NCBI GenBank assembly: GCA_000230935.2
Contig: AGIQ01000003.1
Coordinates: 496,001 to 560,000 of the forward strand
Reading direction: 5' to 3'
DNA length: 64,000 nucleotides
Origin: Mycolicibacterium rhodesiae JS60
Lineage (GTDB): Bacteria; Actinomycetota; Actinomycetes; Mycobacteriales; Mycobacteriaceae
Shown: positions 7,672 to 14,365 of the stretch, piece by piece
Position numbering within the stretch: position 1 is the stretch's first letter
Layout: every line of letters begins with the position of its first letter
Notes under the pieces: model-generated
Database searches by the model: none
Told to the model about the DNA's origin: nothing
The model's input: only the letters and a program-made list of their open reading frames with translations
Translations under genes and position numbers: made by a program

Positions 7672-9585
7672 ATGACCACCACCGCGGAGCATCTGCGTAA
7701 CGCACTCGACGGCCGCTGGCGTGACGTCAAGAACGCCGTGCGCGCTGAACTCTCCACCGAGGTCTTCCGGCCGCATTACACGCCCAACACCGCGATCGCC
7801 CGCGCGAAGGTGGCCGAGCAGCTCAAGATCATGGCCCACGCCGGGGCTGCCGAAGACGGTTTCCGAAAGGAGCACGGCGGCAACGGCGACGTCGGCGCCG
7901 CGGTCACCCGCATCGAGATGCTCGCGATGTCCGACCTGTCGCTGATGGTGAAGGCCGGCGTGCAGTGGGGCTTGTTCGGCGGTGCCATCGAGAACCTGGG
8001 CACCGAGCGCCATCACAAGGCCTACGTGCAGCGCATCATCGACCTGGACCTGCTGGGCTGCTTCGGGATGACCGAGACCGGCCACGGCAGCGACGTGCAG
8101 TCGCTGGAGACCACAGCCACCTACGATCCGGCGACGCAAGAGTTCGTGATCAACTCACCCACGCCCACGTCGCGCAAGGATTACATCGGTGGTGCTGCCG
8201 AAACAGCCCGGGTATCAGCGGTTTTCGCGCAACTCATCACCGAGGGCGAATCCCACGGGGTGCACTGCTTCGTCGTGCCACTGCGCGACGCGGACGGCAA
8301 TGACCTGCCCGGTATCACCACGTCGGACTGCCTCTACAAGGGCGGGCTGCCCGGGGTCGACAACGGCCGGATCGTGTTCGACAACGTCCGCATCCCGCGG
8401 GAGAACCTGCTGAACAAGTACGGCGACGTCGCAGAAGACGGCACGTACTCCTCACCGATCGAGAACGTCAACCGGCGTTTCTTCACCATGCTGGGCACGC
8501 TGATTCGCGGCCGGGTCACCGTCGGGGGTAGTGCGGCCGCCGCAGCGCGGGTGGCCCTGGACATCGCAGTGCGGTATGCCTTGCAGCGCAAGCAGTTCAG
8601 TGCTCCCGGCGATGAGGGTGAAGTCCTGATCATGGACTACCTGGTGCACCAGCGCCGGCTGTTCCCGCTGATCGCCCGCTCCTACGCTTTGCAGTTCGCC
8701 CAGAACGAGTTGGTCGCTCGGTTGCACGACCTTCAGACCGCGGACGATCCCGATGCCGAAGAGCAGCGCGAGCTGGAATCCCGCGCGGCAGGCCTGAAGG
8801 CGGCCAACACCTGGCACACCAGCACCGCTATCCAGGAGGCTCGCGAAGCCTGCGGTGGCGCAGGCTATCTCGCCGAGAACCGGCTGATCGCGCTGCGTGC
8901 CGACACTGACGTGTTCACCACCTTCGAGGGTGACAACCACGTGCTGACCCAGCTGGTGGCCAAGGAACTGCTGACCGCCTACGCCGACGACATCAAGGGC
9001 ATGAGCCCGGTGGAGTGGGTGCGCTTCGCCGCGAACTTCGCCGGTGACCGGGTGCTGAAAAGGACTGCGGCCGAGACGATCATGCAGAGGATCCTCGACG
9101 CACGCCAGGACAACGAGGAGGAAGGCAGCCTCTTCAACCGCGGCACCCAGGTGAAGATGTTCGAGGACCGCGAAGAGTATCTGCTGTCCTCGGTGGCGCG
9201 CCGGCTGCAGGGCAAGTCCAAGGAGATGTCGGCGTTCGACGCGTTCAACGCCGTGCAGGATCACGTGCTGCATACCGCCAAGGCGCACATCGACCGGATC
9301 GTGCTCGAGGCGTTCGTCGCCGGTATCGACGCCTGCGAGGACGACGAGGCCCGCAAGATCCTCGACCTGGTGTGCGACCTGTACGCGCTGTCGGTGATCG
9401 AGGACGACAAGGCCTGGTTCATCGAGCACCGCTTCCTGTCCACCGAGCGGGCCAAGGCCGTCACGGCCGGCATCAACGAACGTTGCCGGGCGCTGCGGCC
9501 GTACGCCGAAGCGCTGGTCGACGGCTTCGGGGTCCCCGAGCAGCTGCGCTACGCGGAGATGCTGCACCCGGAGCATCTCGACTAA
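7672..9585 (+). CDS. Acyl-CoA dehydrogenase / acyl-CoA oxidase-like flavoprotein
   Basis: A 637-residue FAD enzyme, longer than ordinary 380-400-residue acyl-CoA dehydrogenases and closer to acyl-CoA oxidases in length. It shows GCFGMTETGHGSDVQSLET (substrate/FAD loop), FSAPGDEGEVLIMDY, EACGGAGYLAENRL and the oxidase-like TTFEGDNHVLTQLVAKELL, plus a long helical C-terminal domain. It should oxidise acyl-CoA to enoyl-CoA; whether electrons go to ETF or to oxygen cannot be told. Start at ATG 7672 (MTTTAEHLRNAL); a GTG immediately upstream in frame is possible. Confidence 0.85.
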   Translation: MTTTAEHLRNALDGRWRDVKNAVRAELSTEVFRPHYTPNTAIARAKVAEQLKIMAHAGAAEDGFRKEHGGNGDVGAAVTRIEMLAMSDLSLMVKAGVQWGLFGGAIENLGTERHHKAYVQRIIDLDLLGCFGMTETGHGSDVQSLETTATYDPATQEFVINSPTPTSRKDYIGGAAETARVSAVFAQLITEGESHGVHCFVVPLRDADGNDLPGITTSDCLYKGGLPGVDNGRIVFDNVRIPRENLLNKYGDVAEDGTYSSPIENVNRRFFTMLGTLIRGRVTVGGSAAAAARVALDIAVRYALQRKQFSAPGDEGEVLIMDYLVHQRRLFPLIARSYALQFAQNELVARLHDLQTADDPDAEEQRELESRAAGLKAANTWHTSTAIQEAREACGGAGYLAENRLIALRADTDVFTTFEGDNHVLTQLVAKELLTAYADDIKGMSPVEWVRFAANFAGDRVLKRTAAETIMQRILDARQDNEEEGSLFNRGTQVKMFEDREEYLLSSVARRLQGKSKEMSAFDAFNAVQDHVLHTAKAHIDRIVLEAFVAGIDACEDDEARKILDLVCDLYALSVIEDDKAWFIEHRFLSTERAKAVTAGINERCRALRPYAEALVDGFGVPEQLRYAEMLHPEHLD

Positions 9586-9588
9586 CCG

Positions 9589-9639
9589 TTTTGACAATTT
9601 TGACAAAACACCGGTGCTGACCCAGTAACGTCGCGGCCG
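9589..9639 (+). promoter_or_regulatory. Promoter with tandem TTTTGACAA and leaderless start
   Basis: TTTTGACAA occurs twice head-to-tail (9589-9597, 9598-9606). The second contains TTGACA (9600-9605), 20 nt before a TAACGT -10 box (9626-9631). The GTG at 9639 is 8 nt past the -10, as expected for a leaderless mRNA. Confidence 0.5.
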
Positions 9640-10340
9640 TGGAATTGACGCTGCAACGCATCGGTGCGTGGTGCGGGACGATCATGATCATCCTGTACGG
9701 AACGAGTCTGTCGGGGATAGCGCGGATGTTTCCGCCGCTCTCACCGGTGGCATCGCCCGAGGAGATCGCCGACTTCTACGTCGACCACAAGATTTGGATC
9801 CGGATCGGCATCGCGGGTTGCCTGTTGACGTCGGTGATCGCCCTGCCGTTCCTGGCCACCATCGTGCTGCGCATCCGCCGCATCGAAGGCCAGTGGGGCA
9901 TGTTGTCGATGACGCAGCTGTTCGCCGCCACGATTTTCGTTCCCGCCCTGCTGTTTCCATTCCTGATCATGGCCGCGGCAGCGTTCCGTCCCGAGAGCCG
10001 ACCGCCGGACGTCACCCAGGCACTCAACGACGTGTTCTGGCTGATGTTCATCGGCATCGTGGGGACCATCATCGTGCAGAACATCACCCTGGCCATCGCG
10101 TCGTTCATCGACAAGACCGAGCCGCAAACCTTCCCGCGCTGGTACGGCTACCTCAACCTGTGGGTGGCGCTGCTGTCGCTACCGGGTTGCGTGGTCGTGG
10201 TGTTCAACGACGGACCGCTGGCCTGGCACGGGGTGTTCGCGTTCTACATTCCCGGTGCGGCGCTGACGATCTGGCTGTTCTCGACCACGTACGTGCTGAA
10301 CCGCGGCATCAAGGCTCAGCAGCGCGCCGAAGCAGCATGA
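9639..10340 (+). CDS. Membrane protein of a NorEF-like cassette
   Basis: A 233-residue protein with about five hydrophobic helices (for example ITSVIALPFLATIVL-like, LFAATIFVPALLFPFLIMAAAAF, WLMFIGIVGTIIVQNITLAIASF). I do not recognise a catalytic motif. It is first in a three-gene unit with stop/start overlaps, followed by cytochrome oxidase subunit III- and IV-like proteins, so it probably belongs to the same membrane complex or maturation pathway. The GTG start lies just downstream of a -10 box. Confidence 0.75.
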   Translation: MELTLQRIGAWCGTIMIILYGTSLSGIARMFPPLSPVASPEEIADFYVDHKIWIRIGIAGCLLTSVIALPFLATIVLRIRRIEGQWGMLSMTQLFAATIFVPALLFPFLIMAAAAFRPESRPPDVTQALNDVFWLMFIGIVGTIIVQNITLAIASFIDKTEPQTFPRWYGYLNLWVALLSLPGCVVVVFNDGPLAWHGVFAFYIPGAALTIWLFSTTYVLNRGIKAQQRAEAA

Positions 10341-10918
10341 CGGCGGGTTCGCCTTCCACCATCAGCCGCCGCGTCCCCGGCGAACAGGGCACCTGGGTAT
10401 TCCTGCTCGGCGACATGCTGGTGTTCGCGGTGTTCTTCGCGACGTTCATGGTCGAAAGATCCAAGGCGCCAGATGTTTTCGACGCAGCACGCAAGACGCT
10501 GCACGTCAACATCGGCCTGGTGAACACGCTGGTGCTGCTGACCAGCTCGCTGTTCGTGGTGGCCGCGATGGGCGCCATCCGGACCGGCCTGGGTTCCATC
10601 GCCGCCCGGGCATTGCTGGTGGCGATCGGCTGCGGCGTGGTGTTCGTCGCGCTGAAGGTGACCGAGTACGTCTTGCTCGGCACTGCGGGCCACGGTCCGG
10701 GCGCCAATCACTTCTACCTGTACTACTTCATCCTGACCGGCCTGCACCTGCTGCATGTCCTCATCGGGATCGGAGTGCTGGTGTTGATGTTCACCCAGAC
10801 CCGGCGGACCGAGCTGTCGGCCACCCAGCTCGCGGTGATCGAGGGCGGCGGGTGCTTCTGGCACCTGGTCGACCTGTTGTGGATCGTCCTATTCCCCCTC
10901 CTGTATCTGGTGAGCTGA
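10337..10918 (+). CDS. Cytochrome c oxidase subunit III / NorE-like protein
   Basis: A 193-residue heme-copper oxidase subunit III family protein. The segment PGEQGTWVFLLGDMLVFAVFFATFM (residues about 14-38), the HFYLYYFILTGLHLLHVLIG stretch and the closing CFWHLVDLLWIVLFPLLYL are typical. Stand-alone copies of this family are NorE-like proteins linked to nitric oxide reductase or alternative oxidase function. ATG 10337 overlaps the preceding stop (ATGA). No catalytic subunit I or NorB lies nearby, so its partner must be encoded elsewhere. Confidence 0.85.
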   Translation: MTAGSPSTISRRVPGEQGTWVFLLGDMLVFAVFFATFMVERSKAPDVFDAARKTLHVNIGLVNTLVLLTSSLFVVAAMGAIRTGLGSIAARALLVAIGCGVVFVALKVTEYVLLGTAGHGPGANHFYLYYFILTGLHLLHVLIGIGVLVLMFTQTRRTELSATQLAVIEGGGCFWHLVDLLWIVLFPLLYLVS

Positions 10919-11181
10919 TGCTGCAACTGATGCGCAACCGCGCCGGCGTGAGCTGGCTGATCCTGGTGGTCTTGACGCTGGCGTCGTTCGCGGTGGGCGC
11001 CGATCACGGCACCGGTTCCCTGATCGCGGTGGGCGTCCTGGCGATCGCCGCGGTCAAGGTGCGGCTGGTGGGCCTAGATTTCATGGAATTGCGACACGCC
11101 CCGATCCCCTTGCGGGCGATCTTCGAGGTGTACTGCGTGGCGCTGTGGGCGCTGCTGTCGGGGTTGTATGTGTGGCTGTGA
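10918..11181 (+). CDS. Cytochrome c oxidase subunit IV / NorF-like small membrane protein
   Basis: An 87-residue protein with three hydrophobic helices and the family segment VKVRLVGLDFMELRHAP between helices 2 and 3. The ATG at 10918 shares its A with the stop codon of the NorE-like gene, so the two are translationally coupled and probably made in equal amounts. The longer in-frame extension upstream lies inside the NorE-like gene and is not used. Confidence 0.85.
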   Translation: MLQLMRNRAGVSWLILVVLTLASFAVGADHGTGSLIAVGVLAIAAVKVRLVGLDFMELRHAPIPLRAIFEVYCVALWALLSGLYVWL

Positions 11182-11198
11182 GACGTTCGACCGATATG

Positions 11199-11240
11199 CT
11201 AACGATTGACGTTAGTAACGTCCAACGTTAGCATTGTTGT
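11199..11240 (+). promoter_or_regulatory. higBA promoter with three CGTTAG operator half-sites
   Basis: TTGACG (11206-11211), a 17-nt spacer and TAGCAT (11229-11234) form a near-ideal promoter with the GTG start 7 nt downstream (leaderless). CTAACG/CGTTAG half-sites at 11199-11204, 11210-11215 and 11226-11231 overlap both boxes and are probable HigA operators. Confidence 0.65.
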
Positions 11241-11543
11241 GTGATCCGCTCGTTCAGGGACGGTGACACCCAGAAAGTTTGGAAGCTGCGACGCCCTAAA
11301 GGGATCAGCACTGCGCTTGCCAAGGTGGTGCGCCGCAAGATGCAGATTCTCGACGCTGCGGAGAACATCAGCGATCTACGGGTTCCACCGGGCAACCGGC
11401 TGGAGAAACTGCAACCGCCCCGCGAAGGGCAGCACAGCATCCGCGTCAACGATCAGTACCGCATCTGCTTCACATGGCGCGACGGCGGCGCCGATGACGT
11501 CGAGCTGACCGATTACCACTGGGAGGAGAACACCAATGGCTGA
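11241..11543 (+). CDS. higB: HigB-type toxin of a type II toxin-antitoxin system
   Basis: A 100-residue RelE/HigB-superfamily mRNA interferase. Family features are the N-terminal IRSFRDGDTQKVW segment, the middle PPGNRLEKLQPPREGQHSIRV-like region (split by basic residues) and the closing strand DQYRICFTWRDGGADDVELTDYH. HigB toxins cleave mRNA at the ribosome and are neutralised by the partner encoded downstream. The toxin-first order and 8-nt overlap with the antitoxin gene are typical of higBA. The GTG start sits at the predicted transcription start. The pair lies just outside the attL end of the integrated element, so it belongs to the chromosome. Confidence 0.88.
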   Translation: MIRSFRDGDTQKVWKLRRPKGISTALAKVVRRKMQILDAAENISDLRVPPGNRLEKLQPPREGQHSIRVNDQYRICFTWRDGGADDVELTDYHWEENTNG

Positions 11544-11829
11544 CTTCGCACCCACCCATCCCGGCGAGATTCTCGCCGAGGAGTTCCTCACGCCGATGGG
11601 GATCACCCCTTACCGGCTCGCTCAGGAGATCGGCGTACCGCAGACCCGACTGAGCGAGATCATCCGCGGGCGACGGGCCATCACCGCCGACACCGGCCTA
11701 CGACTGTCCCGAGCATTGGGCCTGTCCGACATGTTCTGGATCAATCTGCAGGCGCGCTACGACGCTGACGTGGTGCGTGCCGAGAAGGGTGCGGAGCTAA
11801 ATCGCATTCAGGCGCTCGCCGCCGGCTGA
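11536..11829 (+). CDS. higA: HigA-type antitoxin, XRE family
   Basis: A 97-residue helix-turn-helix protein with the HigA opening PTHPGEILAEEFLTPMGIT, the HTH core YRLAQEIGVPQTRLSEIIRG and the downstream ALGLSDMFWINLQARYD. It binds HigB and represses the shared promoter; three CGTTAG half-sites there are the probable targets. Start ATG 11536 overlaps the toxin gene by 8 nt. The att core of the integrated element begins 8 nt after its stop. Confidence 0.9.
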   Translation: MADFAPTHPGEILAEEFLTPMGITPYRLAQEIGVPQTRLSEIIRGRRAITADTGLRLSRALGLSDMFWINLQARYDADVVRAEKGAELNRIQALAAG

Positions 11830-11836
11830 GAGGAGT

Positions 11837-11862
11837 CCTTGCTCCCCCGGATGGACTCGAAC
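11837..11862. mobile_element. attL core
   Basis: Twenty-six bases starting CCTTGCTCCCCCGGATGG are identical to 23309-23334, the 3' end of tRNA-Asn. Identity stops at 11863 (T versus C). This is a tRNA fragment left by integration, not a tRNA gene. Confidence 0.92.
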
Positions 11863-11881
11863 TGTAATCGAATGGCCTGAT

Positions 11882-11899
11882 CAGGGGCGTAGACCCCTG
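11882..11899. other. Stem-loop next to attL
   Basis: CAGGGG-cgtaga-CCCCTG is a perfect 6-bp stem 19 nt inside the core. There is no T-run, so it is not a classical terminator. It may be a recombination-complex site or stop transcription coming from higA. Confidence 0.35.
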
Positions 11900-11947
11900 G
11901 TTTGCAGGCGAAACACTTCATGCAGGATCACGCCAGATATCTGTAAC

Positions 11948-11977
11948 TGTGGGCAAAATGTGGGCACGGTGTGGGCA
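11948..11977 (+). repeat. Integrase arm-type repeats, attL side
   Basis: TGTGGGCA occurs at 11948-11955, 11959-11966 and 11970-11977, exactly 11 bp apart and in the same orientation. The same octamer with the same spacing occurs at the integrase end near attR. Direct repeats on both sides of the core are the expected layout of arm-type integrase binding sites. Confidence 0.6.
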
Positions 11978-12210
11978 ATGTGTAGAAACGGCCGCCCGGG
12001 CGCTGCTGATGACTTCTGAGCGGTGGCCACCGAGTCCGAATATGACTTTGATCACATTTATACCCCGCCGACATATCTATGCCGATGCGTCGTAGGTATG
12101 CGTATTTCCGCGAAATCGACTGTGGCATTTATGAATTCGGCCACCTACTCTTCCGATTGCGAGTACCCGACGCACCTTCGTCTCTCAGCGTGCTTTTGCA
12201 CCGCTGCGGA

Positions 12211-12262
12211 TGCATGTGCGCTCCCTCTTGGTGCATATGCGCGCTACACGTGCGCATTTGCA
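12211..12262. repeat. Iteron-like repeats TGCATNTGCGC
   Basis: TGCATGTGCGC (12211-12221) and TGCATATGCGC (12232-12242) are direct copies; 12252-12262 is an inverted copy (TGCAAATGCGC on the minus strand). Start-to-start spacing is 21 and 20 bp, close to two helical turns. They could bind a regulator or a replication initiator. Confidence 0.4.
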
Positions 12263-12371
12263 CACCGTGGGTGCATTCGTAGCTAAACCCGTGCAAGAGG
12301 GTCGGATTCGCATTTTCGCGTGTTAGCTGATGTGGATCGAACATCCAGACCCAACCGGGAAGGCACCCAAC

Positions 12372-12728
12372 ATGAAAACCACCACCTATCGCCCCCCTGA
12401 CAATCCAGCCGCCCCCGCGGCGGCAGCCCTTGACCTGATAGTGCAGTTGCCCAGAATCGTTGGCAGGAACTGGCCCAGCCTGATCGCTCGGCTGAAGGAG
12501 TTCGCGCTGGCCCTCGACGCCGCCGGCGCTTTCGAAGGGTTGTCGTGGCATGACGCCAAGCACGCGGCCGCGGTGATGGTCGTCGACTTGATCGAGGTCG
12601 ACAATCCCGCCGCATTCATCCAGGCACGCGCCGACCGTGCGCTGGACGGATCCGACAACATGACGTGGGATGACCCGGTCGCGATGTCGCGGGCACTCAC
12701 AATCGGAGCAAGGGCGTTGGGGCTGTGA
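12372..12728 (+). CDS. Hypothetical protein of the integrated element
   Basis: A 118-residue mainly helical, acidic protein with no family I recognise. ATG 12372 (MKTTTYRPPDNP) is chosen because GGAAGG lies 8-9 nt upstream; ATG 12330 would add 14 residues and has no ribosome site, though a leaderless start is possible. It is the first gene of a plus-strand operon in which each stop overlaps the next start; its TGA overlaps the GTG of the recombinase. A role with that recombinase is plausible from the coupling only. Confidence 0.65.
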   Translation: MKTTTYRPPDNPAAPAAAALDLIVQLPRIVGRNWPSLIARLKEFALALDAAGAFEGLSWHDAKHAAAVMVVDLIEVDNPAAFIQARADRALDGSDNMTWDDPVAMSRALTIGARALGL

Positions 12729-13597
12729 GCGGCCGTCGCACCCGTGGCCGCCTGCCAGCGACGGTCATCAACTGGGAACTGCTCATCGACGAATACGGGG
12801 CGTGGATGGGCGGCGTTGGACGCTCGCGCACGACAATCCAATTGCGCCAGGGTCAACTGCGCCTGGCCGCTCGAGAGATCGGTGGGCACCCGAACGCCGT
12901 CACCGAGGACGACCTCACCACGTGGCTGGGGTGTTACCCGGACTGGAAGCCCGAGACACGTAAGAGCTACCGGAATACGTTGTGCGGATTCTTCGAGTGG
13001 GCCTACAAGTTCGGGCGCATATTGGACAACCCGGCCGCCGAACTGGAGCCGGTGCGCGCCTTCGCCGGACCGCCGCGGCCGGCTGATGACATCGCGTGGC
13101 AGGAAGCGCTCGCAGCCGCCGATCTACGGGTCACGCTGATGTTGCGCCTGGCAGGCGAGGCCGGCCTGCGTAGATCCGAGGTGGCATGTGTCCACACCCG
13201 CGATTTGGTCGATACCTCCGCTGGGGCGCAACTGATCGTGCATGGCAAAGGTGCCAAGAGACGCATGGTGCCGCTCAGCCAGGGCCTGGCGGATCTGATT
13301 CGCCAGGGGCCTGGCGGTCACACCCTCGGCCGAGGTCCACACGGCTATCTGTTCCCTAGCACCCACGGCGGGCACCTGGCCCCACCGTACGTTGGGCGCA
13401 TGATCAGCCGCGTGCTGCCGGAGGGCCTGGCAATGCACACATTGCGGCACCGCTTCGCCACCCGCGCTTACCGCGGTAGTCGCAACATCCGAGTAGTCCA
13501 GCAGCTACTCGGCCACGCCTCAGTCGCCAATACAGAGCGGTACACCAAGGTCGAAGACGACGAGTTGCGTGCCGCCATGATGGCGGCCCTGTCGTGA
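12725..13597 (+). CDS. Second tyrosine recombinase (XerC/D-like)
   Basis: A 290-residue tyrosine site-specific recombinase with an N-terminal SAM-like DNA-binding domain (residues about 20-105) and a catalytic domain in which all residues can be seen: R149 (GEAGLRRSE), K175 (HGKGAKRR), H238 and R241 (HTLRHRF), H264 (LLGHAS) and the nucleophile Y273 (TERYTKV). It is shorter than the element's own integrase, lacks an arm-binding domain and is not next to an att site. It may resolve element multimers, invert DNA or be a relic of another insertion. GTG start overlaps the upstream stop; its stop overlaps the next GTG. Confidence 0.88.
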   Translation: MSGRRTRGRLPATVINWELLIDEYGAWMGGVGRSRTTIQLRQGQLRLAAREIGGHPNAVTEDDLTTWLGCYPDWKPETRKSYRNTLCGFFEWAYKFGRILDNPAAELEPVRAFAGPPRPADDIAWQEALAAADLRVTLMLRLAGEAGLRRSEVACVHTRDLVDTSAGAQLIVHGKGAKRRMVPLSQGLADLIRQGPGGHTLGRGPHGYLFPSTHGGHLAPPYVGRMISRVLPEGLAMHTLRHRFATRAYRGSRNIRVVQQLLGHASVANTERYTKVEDDELRAAMMAALS

Positions 13598-14076
13598 GCT
13601 GGCCACCGACAGTTCACCTGTGGATGCCTAACCGGCGGTCGCTGTGTGATCGGCGACCGCATGTGCGCTACCCGGCGCCCTTTCCCAACGTCAGCGACTC
13701 GGAGTTCGCAGAGGTGATCGCCGAGCAAGCAGCGGCACCGGTGTGCGGGGCCTGCATCGTGGTCGCCTCTTACATCCGAGGTCGGGCGGCCGTCCTGTTG
13801 GCAGATACGCATTACAACGGACGGGATGTCTATCCGCCGATTCCAGCTGATGCGTATCGTGGGCTGTCGGAAACGTTCTGGTTCAACGAGTTCGATGATG
13901 AACCACCTTCTGACATGGACGATCCCGCCTATTACCGCACGAACATCACCGAGCTGATCGACGACGACTGGCTCAGGTCGGCAGCTGCGATGGAAAGCGA
14001 TGCGCTCGCCAACTGGCGGCTGGAGATGGACCGGTGGCGCCGATCCCCACCCGCGCCCAGCAGGCCGCGGCCATGA
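13594..14076 (+). CDS. Hypothetical protein of the integrated element
   Basis: A 160-residue protein, GTG start overlapping the recombinase stop (GTGA). It has two Cys (CGAC near residues 51-54) and an acidic C-terminal half (FNEFDDEPPSDMDDPAYY). I do not recognise a family. Codon use is coding-like, and the coupled start argues for a real gene. Confidence 0.6.
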   Translation: MSWPPTVHLWMPNRRSLCDRRPHVRYPAPFPNVSDSEFAEVIAEQAAAPVCGACIVVASYIRGRAAVLLADTHYNGRDVYPPIPADAYRGLSETFWFNEFDDEPPSDMDDPAYYRTNITELIDDDWLRSAAAMESDALANWRLEMDRWRRSPPAPSRPRP

Positions 14077-14083
14077 TTGGGGT

Positions 14084-14365
14084 ATGAGCACCGATCCGAC
14101 CGACACCGAAGCCTGGCTGGAAAGCCTCGAAGTCGATCCGAACAAGGCGCGCGATGCCCGGCACGTCCGCCGGATCGCCGCCGCCGCCAAGGCTGCAGCC
14201 GACGCCGACGCCGAACTCACTGCCGCGATCGCCGCGGCCCGCGCCGCCGGCGACAGCTGGGCCATGATCGGCACCGCGCTTGGCGTCAGCCGACAGGCCG
14301 CAATCCGGCGGTACGGCGAGGGCGCTAAGCAAGATCGTTGCGGATCGCCAGGGTGCCAACAATGA
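14084..14365 (+). CDS. Small helix-turn-helix protein
   Basis: A 93-residue protein. Its first half is an Ala-rich helix and its second half carries a clear HTH, SWAMIGTALGVSRQAAIRRYG (residues about 64-84), of the type common in small actinobacterial DNA-binding proteins. It starts at ATG 14084 eight nt after the previous stop; its TGA overlaps the ATG of the protease gene. It may regulate the left operon, perhaps through the TGCATNTGCGC repeats, but that is speculation. Confidence 0.75.
   Translation: MSTDPTDTEAWLESLEVDPNKARDARHVRRIAAAAKAAADADAELTAAIAAARAAGDSWAMIGTALGVSRQAAIRRYGEGAKQDRCGSPGCQQ

Larger units (their letters stand above)
11830..12371. other. Left-end non-coding region of the integrated element
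   Basis: These 542 bases hold no convincing gene. They contain the attL core (11837-11862), a stem-loop CAGGGG-N6-CCCCTG (11882-11899), three 11-bp-spaced TGTGGGCA repeats (11948-11977), a relatively AT-rich tract, and three TGCATNTGCGC-like repeats (12211-12262). The short open frames on both strands here lack ribosome sites and coding character. Confidence 0.7.

Noticed and set aside
11837..11862. Possible second tRNA gene at the left end
   Set aside because: Only the 3' end of tRNA-Asn is present; no acceptor 5' strand, D-arm or anticodon arm follows.
12023..12286. Small plus-strand frames in the left-end region
   Set aside because: Cys- and Arg-rich frames over the TGCATNTGCGC repeats, with no ribosome site or coding bias; more likely non-coding.
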